Shown: positions 1 through 6,683 of the stretch, piece by piece
Numbering within the stretch: position 1 is the first letter of the stretch
Layout: each line of letters opens with the position of its first letter
NCBI RefSeq assembly: GCF_002159555.1
Contig: NZ_NFIV01000016.1
Span: forward strand, 1 to 32,350
Direction: 5' to 3'
Source: Muribaculum sp. An289
Lineage (GTDB): Bacteria > Bacteroidota > Bacteroidia > Bacteroidales > UBA932
Length of the DNA: 32,350 nucleotides
Made by a program: the position numbers and the translations under genes
Notes under the pieces: generated by a model
The model's input: the letters and a program-made list of their open reading frames with translations, nothing else
What the model was told of the DNA's origin: nothing
Databases searched by the model: none

Positions 1-735
1 TGGCAAGTTATAAAAAATATGTTAGACCCCAAAGAAAGATTCAGAAAATATTCACTGCGCTCTGTTTTTGACGGCATCCTGTACATCGTGAAGACCGGCG
101 TGCAGTGGAGAATGCTCCCATCGGATTTCGCTCCGTGGCAGACAGTGTATTACTATTTCAGCAAGTGGAAGAACGAGGGCCTGCTTGAAGAGATCTTCGA
201 CACCCTCCGCGGCATTGTCCGCCGTCTTTCGGGCAGGGCGGAGAGTCCCAGCCTTGGGATCATCGACTCAAGGAGTGTCAGGACCTCCCATCATATTGAT
301 GATCAAAGGGGAATAGACGGAAACAAAAAGATAAAGGGCAGGAAGGAGCACATAGTGGTTGACACACTGGGGCTGCCCATGTCAGTGAGAGTCCATCCGG
401 CAAACGTCCATGACAGCGTAGGGGCGGAAGAGGTGTTCGAATCCATGAGATACAAATTCCCGGGGCTGAAACGGATTCTGGCGGACGGAGGTTACAGGGG
501 CGAGACTGTCAGGAACACGGTCAAGAGACTGCTGCATTGCGACCTGGATGTCGTACTCAGGTCCGACAAACGGACGGACAGATTTGTCCCCATGCCAAAA
601 AGATGGATTGTCGAGCGCACTTTCTCATGGCTCGAGAACTTCAGGAGACTGACCATTGACTATGAATACAGGGCCGATACGCACGAAGCCAGGATGCATA
701 TCGCTGCCATAAAATCATTTTTGAATAAAATTTAA
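1..735 (+). CDS. IS5-family transposase, 5'-truncated by window edge
   Basis: DDE transposase that cuts and re-inserts its own insertion sequence. The reading frame is open from base 1 (WQVIKN precedes the first Met at 19), and IS5-type transposases normally have such residues internally (a 'QWQVI' start region), so the true start lies outside the window. Counting from that Met, the catalytic triad is visible: Asp83 in IIDSRSVRT, Asp156 in LADGGYRG and Glu199 in WIVERTFSWL, followed by the conserved Arg region. The C-terminus ends naturally at a TAA stop. No frameshift is seen in the visible part, so the element could be active. The family call is secure; the subgroup (IS1031-like or other) is not. 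Confidence 0.9.
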   Translation, partial: WQVIKNMLDPKERFRKYSLRSVFDGILYIVKTGVQWRMLPSDFAPWQTVYYYFSKWKNEGLLEEIFDTLRGIVRRLSGRAESPSLGIIDSRSVRTSHHIDDQRGIDGNKKIKGRKEHIVVDTLGLPMSVRVHPANVHDSVGAEEVFESMRYKFPGLKRILADGGYRGETVRNTVKRLLHCDLDVVLRSDKRTDRFVPMPKRWIVERTFSWLENFRRLTIDYEYRADTHEARMHIAAIKSFLNKI

Positions 736-752
736 ACAGATTCTAAAATTCA
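733..752 (+). repeat. candidate right terminal repeat of the IS5 element
   Basis: Directly at the transposase stop lies TTAAACAGATTCTAAAA. Its reverse complement (TTTTAGAATCTGTTTAA) closely matches sequences at 14834-14851 (TAGAAACTGTTTGAAAT) and 22570-22584 (AAGAAACTGTTTAAA). This suggests the element's right end. The left end is outside the window, so the inverted repeat cannot be confirmed. Confidence 0.35.
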
Positions 753-828
753 GTGTATAAAAAAATACGTGTGCTATGTGTGTTTTTGTGTTTTGTGTTT
801 AAAGGTAAAAAAAACGATAAAAAATAAT

Positions 829-897
829 GATTGTATGCAAAAATAGCGATTGACTGCAAAAATTCCGCAATTGTCCGCGATTGACTGCGATTATCCG
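829..897. repeat. iteron-like degenerate 10-mers
   Basis: A series of related 10-mers: GATTGTATGC (829), GATTGACTGC (848), AATTGTCCGC (869), GATTGACTGC (879) and GATTATCCG (889). The last three abut each other. Together with the repeats at 920-1046 they fill the 317-base gap between the transposase and the NADAR gene, where I see no credible gene. Binding of a protein to these units is an inference. Confidence 0.45.
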
Positions 898-919
898 AAA
901 ACGCCACACCCAGTTCCGA

Positions 920-1046
920 GGGAAAGTGCACCAAACTCGCGGCAAAGTGGTTCACTTTCCCCGGAAAAAAGGCGAAATGGCGGTAAAATCAACATTTTCG
1001 GCGGGAAAGTGCACCAAAAAAGCGGGAAAATGGTTCACTTCCCCCC
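920..1046. repeat. two copies of a ~44-bp imperfect dyad
   Basis: Copies at about 920-963 and 1003-1046 share GGGAAAGTGCACCAAA at the left and GGTTCACTT followed by a C-run at the right. Each copy is internally palindromic: GGGAAAGTGCACC faces GGTTCACTTTCCC with one mismatch. The second copy ends seven bases before the NADAR start codon, so it could be an operator or a translation-control hairpin. The short frames across it (reading KVHQ and GKVVHF) are a product of the repeat, not genes. Confidence 0.6.
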
Positions 1047-1052
1047 GGCAGA

Positions 1053-1850
1053 ATGAAAAAATATTTTTCCGCAAGCGGTCTGGAATTGCCGGACGACATA
1101 CGCCCATACGGCGAACTGTCTTCAAAAGACGGCTGGCACCTGCTCTATTCACTTGCCGAAGACTGCGAAATGAATCCGCTGCTGAGGTTTGAGGCCTCAC
1201 ACAGAACGACTAACACCAGATATATCTTCATAGATTCATCCGGAGAACTCGATGGCCTGGATATTGACGAAACCGATTCTTCTGCGATACGGTTGTCCGG
1301 GCTCGGAGACAATGCCGATTATTTCTGCAAAAATCCTCGGGAACACGACAAGGATTACACATTTTTTGGGGAAAATTCCTCCCTTTTCTCCCAATGGCAT
1401 AAAAGCGATTTCAGGGCATTGGGCATAGGATTCAATTCGGCCGAACAATACATGATGTTTCAGAAAGCCATTTTGTTCAATGATTACGAAACTGCTGAAA
1501 AGATACTGGACACAGGGAATGTGCGCACCCAAAAGGAACTGGGCAGGCAAGTAAAAGGATTCGACAACGGACTGTGGGCTGTCAATTGCCGCAGGATAGT
1601 ATATGAAGCGAACAAATACAAATTTGCACAAAACAGGCAGCTGCTCGATGAATTGCTCGCTACACGGGGGACGACATTGGTGGAAGCAAGCCCATACGAT
1701 ACGATTTGGGGCATAGGGATGACAAAGGACGATGAAGGTGCGACAGACAGGAGTAAATGGAAAGGGAAAAATTGGCTGGGGCATATTCTGACTTTACTCC
1801 GCGACGATTTTGAAAATACGTTTTCGGGCAACGGCGCCGAACAAGTCTGA
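1053..1850 (+). CDS. NADAR-domain protein with N-terminal extension (265 aa)
   Basis: NADAR (YbiA/RibX-like) domains cleave N-glycosidic bonds in riboflavin intermediates or ADP-ribosylated nucleobases. The domain spans about residues 103-255: a start at YTFFGENSSLFSQW, the family's SAEQYMMFQKA segment, KELGRQVKGFDNGLW, and the diagnostic EASPYDTIWGIGM near the C-terminus. About 95 residues precede it (LPDDIRPYGELSS...), which I do not recognise; typical YbiA is only ~160 aa. The start is the ATG at 1053, just after the second dyad repeat, and no clear TAnnTTTG box is seen upstream. A MITE follows the stop by about 15 bases. Cytoplasmic; the partner or substrate is unknown. Some NADAR proteins act in ADP-ribosylation or phage-defence settings, but no toxin partner is adjacent. 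Confidence 0.85.
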   Translation: MKKYFSASGLELPDDIRPYGELSSKDGWHLLYSLAEDCEMNPLLRFEASHRTTNTRYIFIDSSGELDGLDIDETDSSAIRLSGLGDNADYFCKNPREHDKDYTFFGENSSLFSQWHKSDFRALGIGFNSAEQYMMFQKAILFNDYETAEKILDTGNVRTQKELGRQVKGFDNGLWAVNCRRIVYEANKYKFAQNRQLLDELLATRGTTLVEASPYDTIWGIGMTKDDEGATDRSKWKGKNWLGHILTLLRDDFENTFSGNGAEQV

Positions 1851-1865
1851 AAGGGTCTTGTCTCA

Positions 1866-2062
1866 AGGCACACCCCGACTTAATACATATACACCATTAC
1901 ACACTGACACACAACAAATTAGCATCATTAAGATATTTTTTAAGCGTGGATTTCAAGGGGTTCGGAACCCCTTGAAATCCACAACCATTTTTTGTTACAC
2001 ATATCGTTAATCATTAATTTACAATATGTTACAAGAAAAGAAATTAAGTCAGGGTGTGCTTC
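1866..2062. mobile_element. MITE-like element, copy 1
   Basis: About 197 bp bounded by near-perfect terminal inverted repeats: left GGCACACCCCGACTTAAT, right ATTAAGTCAGGGTGTGCTT. It has no coding capacity. The centre holds a long palindrome (1946-1982). A second copy of the same length and architecture lies at 14513-14710; shared internal blocks include ATTACACACTGA, a GTGGATT...AAATCCAC hairpin, CATTTTTTG and ATTTACAA. CAA occurs at both outer edges and may be a 3-bp target duplication. No transposase with these ends is visible here. Confidence 0.7.
1946..1993 (+). terminator. terminator-like hairpin inside MITE copy 1
   Basis: Arms 1946-1963 and 1965-1982 are perfectly complementary over 18 bp with a single unpaired G, followed after five bases by a run of six T (1988-1993). 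It lies in the sense direction of the NADAR gene and could end its transcript. The short gap before the T run makes it less than canonical. Confidence 0.4.
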
Positions 2063-2071
2063 AAGCTTTGC

Positions 2072-2146
2072 GCTTCATGCATTATGCCTAACGCATTGCG
2101 CCTTCTGCCCCATGCTTCATACCCGCGCCTAACGCCTTGCGTTCCT
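2072..2146. repeat. degenerate direct repeat, ~33 bp units
   Basis: Two units share GCTTCAT, then GCCTAACGC and TTGCG: one at 2072-2104 (GCCTAACGCATTGCG) and one at 2114-2146 (GCCTAACGCCTTGCG), with a 42-bp period. They sit between the MITE and the promoter of the EamA gene. No function is evident. Confidence 0.5.
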
Positions 2147-2148
2147 CC

Positions 2149-2177
2149 TTGGCGGAGGGAAAATTTTAGTATCTTTG
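2149..2177 (+). promoter_or_regulatory. promoter of EamA transporter gene
   Basis: TTG at 2149-2151 and TATCTTTG at 2170-2177 fit the Bacteroidota -33/-7 consensus (TTG, TAnnTTTG) with an 18-bp spacer. A leader of about 130 bases follows. It contains degenerate purine-rich repeats (AACAGCAGTGGAACCGGC near 2207, AACAGCAGTGAGACCGGC near 2272). Confidence 0.65.
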
Positions 2178-2316
2178 CGCCCGTTTTCGGAACAGCGATC
2201 CCAAAACAGCAGTGGAACCGGCGTAAAACAACGACGGAACAGCGGTCCAAAACGGCACAGAATCGGCTGAGAACAGCAGTGAGACCGGCCGAAAACGGCT
2301 ATAAAAACGAATCATA

Positions 2317-3246
2317 ATGGCGAGTGATAAGGCTAAAGGCATTGTGCTTGCGGCGATAGCTGCGGCGACCTACGGGATGAACCCCCTGTTCGCCCTTCCG
2401 TTGTATGCGGAGGGGATGGACACATATAGCGTACTGTTTTACCGGTATCTGTTCGCAGTGCCGATGCTGGCGGTAATGATCAAGGCGAGGGGAAGGGATT
2501 TCAGGTTGCAGAAAAAGGAAATAATCCCGATAATCATCGCCGGACTGATTTTCGCGATGTCTTCGATAACCCTGTTCCTCAGCTACCGGTACATGGCGGC
2601 CGGAATCGCTTCAACGATTCTGTTCATCTATCCGGTTTTGGTAGCCGTGATAATGGCAGTGTTCTTCAAGGAAAAGGTAAGGCTCGCCACCGTAGTATCC
2701 ATCATTCTGTCCCTGATAGGGATAGGACTCCTGTACAAAGGCGATGACGGGACGACCCTGAACATTACCGGAGTATTGATAGTCGCCGCTTCCGCCCTGC
2801 TCTATGCAGTGTATATTGTCGGAGTGAACCAGTCCAGGATACTTCGCAAGGTGCCTACCGTCAAACTGACATTTTACGGCCTGGTGACTGGCACGGTGCT
2901 GTTTTTCTGCCTGACGGGATTCGGAACCGGAATCTCTCCTGTAAAAGAATGGTACCACTGGTTCAACCTGATAGCCCTCGCCGCACTTCCGACAGCCGTA
3001 TCCCTTACCTGCACGACAACGGCCACACATTACATCGGAGCGACACCTACCGCAATCCTCGGCGCTCTGGAGCCTGTAACCGCCGTAATAATAGGCGCGG
3101 CCGTCTTCAACGAAAGCCTCACCGACCGTATCATTTTCGGTATACTGCTCATTATCCTTGCAGTAATGCTCATCGTCACGGGCGACAGGATACCGGCAGT
3201 GCTTCTGCGGTTCAGAAAACTTTTCCCTAAACTCAAGAAAAGATAA
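2317..3246 (+). CDS. EamA/DMT-family transporter (309 aa)
   Basis: Inner-membrane permease of the drug/metabolite transporter superfamily, which exports or imports small metabolites such as amino acids or nucleosides. Ten hydrophobic segments in two EamA repeats are visible: the first begins at GIVLAAIAAATYGMNPLF and includes the ...YRYMAAGIASTILFIYPVLVAV segment; the second begins near NITGVLIVAASALLYAVYIVG and ends with GATPTAILGALEPVTAVIIG, a typical repeat-2 motif. Length is normal for the family. It starts at the ATG at 2317, downstream of its own promoter, and the next gene also has its own promoter, so it is probably monocistronic. The substrate cannot be predicted. Confidence 0.85.
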   Translation: MASDKAKGIVLAAIAAATYGMNPLFALPLYAEGMDTYSVLFYRYLFAVPMLAVMIKARGRDFRLQKKEIIPIIIAGLIFAMSSITLFLSYRYMAAGIASTILFIYPVLVAVIMAVFFKEKVRLATVVSIILSLIGIGLLYKGDDGTTLNITGVLIVAASALLYAVYIVGVNQSRILRKVPTVKLTFYGLVTGTVLFFCLTGFGTGISPVKEWYHWFNLIALAALPTAVSLTCTTTATHYIGATPTAILGALEPVTAVIIGAAVFNESLTDRIIFGILLIILAVMLIVTGDRIPAVLLRFRKLFPKLKKR

Positions 3247-3295
3247 GAAACAGTAAAATTGGCAGGAAGCTGTTTAAAAATCCGTAGCGGGCGCA

Positions 3296-3326
3296 TTGCA
3301 TTTTTTACGGATTAACAATAATTTTG
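3296..3326 (+). promoter_or_regulatory. promoter of the polyferredoxin-Tat cassette
   Basis: TTG at 3296-3298 and TAATTTTG at 3319-3326 with a 20-bp spacer match the Bacteroidota consensus well. Because the -7 box covers the TTG at 3324, that codon cannot be the translation start, which supports the ATG at 3387. An IS-end-like AGGAAGCTGTTTAAA lies just upstream (3264-3278). Confidence 0.7.
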
Positions 3327-3386
3327 CATCCGGAACCGTACGGTATCAGGATTCCACGCGGCTCCGCGGCTTGCAAAATTTTGATT

Positions 3387-4994
3387 ATGTTAAGAAAGAT
3401 ACGAATTGTACTTGCGGCGGTATGCTTCACGCTCATAACGCTGCTTTTCCTTGATTTTACGGGAACCCTGCACACATGGTTCGGATGGCTGGCCAAAATC
3501 CAGTTTTTCCCTGCCGTCATGGCCCTCAACCTCGCCGTAGTCATTGCGCTGATTGTCCTGACATTGGTTTTCGGCAGGGTGTATTGCTCGGTAATCTGCC
3601 CGATGGGGGTTTTCCAGGACATAGTCTCCTGGCTTAGCGGAAGGAGGAAGAAGAAAAAGGCGCGTTTTACCTATTCTCCCGCAAAATCATGGCTTCGTTA
3701 CAGCGTACTTGCGCTTTTCGTAATCGCAATCATCGCCGGCATCGGTTCCTTAGTGGCATTGCTCGACCCGTACAGCGCATACGGGCGCATGGTGCAGAAT
3801 CTGTTCTCGCCGCTTTACCGCTGGGGAAACAACCTGCTGGCATTCTTAGCCGAAAGAGCCGGAAGCTATGCCTTTTACGAGACGGAAGTATGGATAAGGA
3901 GCATACCGACCTTCATCATAGCTGCCGCCACCCTCATAGCCATAGTGATACTCGCATGGCGCAACGGGAGGACATACTGCAACACGATATGCCCTGTCGG
4001 CACCGTACTCGGGTTCTTTTCCCGTTTTTCCCTGTTCAAACCGGTTATCGATGCTGAAAAATGCAAGGAATGCAGCCTCTGCACCCGCAAATGCAAGGCA
4101 TCGTGCATTGATTACAAAAATCACAAGATAGACTATTCGCGCTGCGTAGCCTGCATGGACTGCGTGGACAACTGCAAGCACGGGGCGTTGAAATACAGGT
4201 TCGTCGGCTGGAAGAAACGGGCATCCGGGAAAAACGCTGTGCAGGCAGGAGCAAACGCCGCCGACACGAAAGCCACAGATCCGAAAACCTCCGGCCCGAA
4301 AGACCAATCGAGAAGGAGCTTCCTTACCGGAGCGGGAGTATTCCTCGGAGCTACCATGCTTTCCGCACAGGAAAAGAAAGTAGACGGCGGGCTTGCCGAG
4401 ATAATAGGAAAGAAAGCCCTGCACAGACAGACCCCGATTGTGCCTCCGGGAGCAGTGAGCCTGAAAAACCTGGCACAGCACTGCACCGGCTGCCAGCTCT
4501 GCGTTTCCGTCTGCCCGAACGGGGTGCTCAGGCCGTCGGCCGGACTCATGACACTGATGCAGCCGGAATCCTCATACGAAAGAGGCTACTGCCGTCCGGA
4601 ATGCGTGAAATGCTCGGAAGTATGCCCTACAGGAGCGATACTGAAGATAACCCCGGCCGAAAAATCGGCCATATCCATAGGACATGCAGTATGGGTCAGG
4701 GAAAACTGCATACCGCTCACTGACGGAGTAGCCTGCGGCAACTGCGCACGCCACTGCCCTACCGGAGCCATTGTCATGGTACCTTGCAGCGAGGTCTGCG
4801 AAAACGAAGGCCACGGCAAGGGTCATGGAGGCGGACAAGGCAACGGGAAACGCAAACGCCAGCACGGAAAAGCAATGGTGCCTGCCATAAACGAAGCACG
4901 CTGCATCGGCTGCGGAGCCTGTGAAAACCTCTGTCCGGCACGGCCGTTCAGCGCAATCCACGTAGAAGGAAGGCAGGTACATACTACCATATAA
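3387..4994 (+). CDS. membrane polyferredoxin with internal Tat signal (NapH-like plus NapG-like fusion, 535 aa)
   Basis: Predicted electron carrier linking a membrane donor to periplasmic acceptors. Residues 1-210 hold four membrane helices with two NapH/CcoG-type CxxxCP motifs (Cys67/71, Cys198/202). Two cytoplasmic-type [4Fe-4S] motifs follow (Cys226/229/232/236 and 253/256/259/263). After a ~45-residue polar linker comes a twin-arginine motif, SRRSFLTGAG (Arg309-310), with a hydrophobic stretch, then a second ferredoxin domain with four more cysteine clusters (starting at 366, 402, 441 and 506). A Gly/His/Lys-rich loop (about 472-493) interrupts the last two. I chose the ATG at 3387 because the upstream TTG lies inside the promoter. 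Stop and next start are 11 bases apart, followed by the reductase and tatAC. The Sec-then-Tat topology is inferred. Confidence 0.85.
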   Translation: MLRKIRIVLAAVCFTLITLLFLDFTGTLHTWFGWLAKIQFFPAVMALNLAVVIALIVLTLVFGRVYCSVICPMGVFQDIVSWLSGRRKKKKARFTYSPAKSWLRYSVLALFVIAIIAGIGSLVALLDPYSAYGRMVQNLFSPLYRWGNNLLAFLAERAGSYAFYETEVWIRSIPTFIIAAATLIAIVILAWRNGRTYCNTICPVGTVLGFFSRFSLFKPVIDAEKCKECSLCTRKCKASCIDYKNHKIDYSRCVACMDCVDNCKHGALKYRFVGWKKRASGKNAVQAGANAADTKATDPKTSGPKDQSRRSFLTGAGVFLGATMLSAQEKKVDGGLAEIIGKKALHRQTPIVPPGAVSLKNLAQHCTGCQLCVSVCPNGVLRPSAGLMTLMQPESSYERGYCRPECVKCSEVCPTGAILKITPAEKSAISIGHAVWVRENCIPLTDGVACGNCARHCPTGAIVMVPCSEVCENEGHGKGHGGGQGNGKRKRQHGKAMVPAINEARCIGCGACENLCPARPFSAIHVEGRQVHTTI

Positions 4995-5005
4995 AAACGG
5001 ATATT

Positions 5006-6415
5006 ATGAAAAACGGCAATGATAAGACAATGATGGACCGGAGGGAATTTCTGAAAAGGCTCGGAGCCGGTACGGCGGCAGTATCCACAGCCGCACTTGC
5101 AATCGGATGCGGGCCGCGGAACAAAGGTGACAATCCGGTGCAGGGAGAACCTCCCGCAGGAAAAATGACATACCGCACAAACCCTACGACCGGGGACCGG
5201 GTATCCCTTCTCGGATTCGGAATGATGCGTCTCCCGTCGGTCGGAGGCCGTAGCGCGAGGGAAGGTGTGGAAGAAATCGACCAGGAAATGGTAAATTCGA
5301 TGGTCGACTATGCCTTGGAGCACGGTGTCAATTATTTCGACACCTCCCCGGCCTACTGCCAGGGAAAATCCGAACGCGCAACCGGGATAGCCCTCAAGCG
5401 CCATCCGAGGGACAAATATTTCATCGCGACGAAACTTTCCAATTTTGCCAAGTCGACCTGGAGCCGCGAAGCCTCCATCGAGATGTACCGCAATTCTTTC
5501 AAGGAATTGCAGGTAGATTATATCGACTACATGCTCCTGCACGGCATAGGCATGGGAGGCATGAAAGAATTCGAACAGCGTTATATAGACAACGGAATGC
5601 TCGATTTCCTGCTTGAAGAGCGCAAGGCCGGACGTATAAGGAACCTCGGATTTTCGTACCATGGCGATGTGGAAGTCTTCGATACGATGCTTGCAAGGCA
5701 CGATCTGTACAAATGGGATTTCGTACAGATTCAATTGAATTATCTCGACTGGAAATATGCAAAGCAAATCAACCCGCGGAACACCGATGCCGAATACCTT
5801 TACGGGGAACTGGCAAAGCGGGGCATTCCTGCGGTAATCATGGAACCGCTCCTCGGAGGAAGGCTTTCCAATGTCCCCGACAACATCGTAAAGATGTTCA
5901 AGGAAAGAGAGCCGGAAAAAAGCGTGGCCTCATGGGCTTTCCGCTTTGCAGGCACTTTCCCGGACATCCTGACCGTACTCAGCGGAATGACCAGGATGGA
6001 GCACCTCCAGGACAACCTGCACACATACTGCCCGCTCGACCCTCTGGATGAAGAAGAGCTGGCTTTGCTCCAACAGGCCGCCGCCATGATGATGGAATTC
6101 GACACCATCCCTTGCAATGACTGCAAATACTGCATGCCTTGTCCTTACGGGCTCGACATACCGGCCATACTCCTGCATTACAACAAGTGCATCAACGAAG
6201 GGAACATACCGGCAAGCCGGCAGGACCCAAATTACCGCAAAGCACGCAGGGCCTTCCTCGTCGGATATGACCGCTCCGTCCCGAAACTCCGCCAGGCGGC
6301 ACATTGCATAGGCTGTAACCAATGCAGCCCGCACTGTCCGCAGGGAATTTTCATTCCCAAGGAAATGCAGAGAATAGACGAATATGTGGAAAAACTAAAA
6401 CAGGAAATTTTATAA
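5006..6415 (+). CDS. Tat-exported aldo/keto reductase with C-terminal ferredoxin (469 aa)
   Basis: Predicted periplasmic oxidoreductase. The N-terminus carries a Tat signal (DRREFLKRLG, Arg12-13) ending in LAIGC (Cys35), so it is probably a Tat-dependent lipoprotein. The aldo/keto reductase barrel covers about residues 55-345 with the full catalytic tetrad visible: Asp112 and Tyr117 (FDTSPAY), Lys143 (ATKLS) and His179 (MLLHG). The C-terminal part has two 4Fe-4S motifs, Cys370/373/376/379 and Cys434/437/440/444, as in 'aldo/keto reductase with ferredoxin domain' proteins. Such barrels usually use NAD(P)H, which is absent from the periplasm, so electrons more likely arrive via iron-sulfur clusters from the upstream polyferredoxin. 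It sits between that gene and tatA with short spacers. The substrate is unknown. Confidence 0.88.
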   Translation: MKNGNDKTMMDRREFLKRLGAGTAAVSTAALAIGCGPRNKGDNPVQGEPPAGKMTYRTNPTTGDRVSLLGFGMMRLPSVGGRSAREGVEEIDQEMVNSMVDYALEHGVNYFDTSPAYCQGKSERATGIALKRHPRDKYFIATKLSNFAKSTWSREASIEMYRNSFKELQVDYIDYMLLHGIGMGGMKEFEQRYIDNGMLDFLLEERKAGRIRNLGFSYHGDVEVFDTMLARHDLYKWDFVQIQLNYLDWKYAKQINPRNTDAEYLYGELAKRGIPAVIMEPLLGGRLSNVPDNIVKMFKEREPEKSVASWAFRFAGTFPDILTVLSGMTRMEHLQDNLHTYCPLDPLDEEELALLQQAAAMMMEFDTIPCNDCKYCMPCPYGLDIPAILLHYNKCINEGNIPASRQDPNYRKARRAFLVGYDRSVPKLRQAAHCIGCNQCSPHCPQGIFIPKEMQRIDEYVEKLKQEIL

Positions 6416-6428
6416 AAATATCATAAAA

Positions 6429-6674
6429 ATGGAAATTTCAACAATGACACTCCCGTTGTTCCTCGGAGGCATAGGCCTGCCGGAAATAATAGCGATACTT
6501 GTAATCATCCTCCTATTTTTCGGGGCCAAGAAAATCCCCGAACTGATGAAAAGCCTCGGGAAAGGCGTAAAATCCTTCAAGGAAGGCGTGAACGAAGTCG
6601 AGAAAGACCTCAGCGTTTCCGATACGGAAAAAGAGGAAAAACCCGACACCGGAAAAGAGAAAAAAGAGGCTTGA
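6429..6674 (+). CDS. tatA: Sec-independent translocase TatA (81 aa)
   Basis: Pore-forming subunit of the twin-arginine translocase, which exports folded, cofactor-bearing proteins. The sequence shows the expected single membrane helix (IIAILVIILLFF) followed by the FGAKKIPEL hinge, an amphipathic helix (MKSLGKGVKSFKEGVNEVEKDL) and a charged tail rich in Lys and Glu. The helix is preceded by GGIGLPE. It begins 13 bases after the reductase stop and ends 9 bases before tatC, so it is clearly co-transcribed. No tatB is present, so this is a minimal TatA/TatC system in which TatA must do both jobs. An earlier in-frame Met (MTLPLF) is possible as an alternative start. Confidence 0.93.
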   Translation: MEISTMTLPLFLGGIGLPEIIAILVIILLFFGAKKIPELMKSLGKGVKSFKEGVNEVEKDLSVSDTEKEEKPDTGKEKKEA

Positions 6675-6683
6675 AACCGGACA

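Noticed and set aside
850-1200. Small overlapping frames reading KVHQ/GKVVHF
   Set aside because: The similarity between them comes from the duplicated DNA dyads; no start signals or protein-like composition.
3324-3386. Upstream TTG start for the polyferredoxin
   Set aside because: The TTG is part of the TAATTTTG -7 box; the ATG at 3387 begins directly with the first membrane helix.
4823-5767. 314-residue minus-strand frame
   Set aside because: It lies opposite the polyferredoxin end and the reductase, both with clear motifs; its own translation shows no family features.
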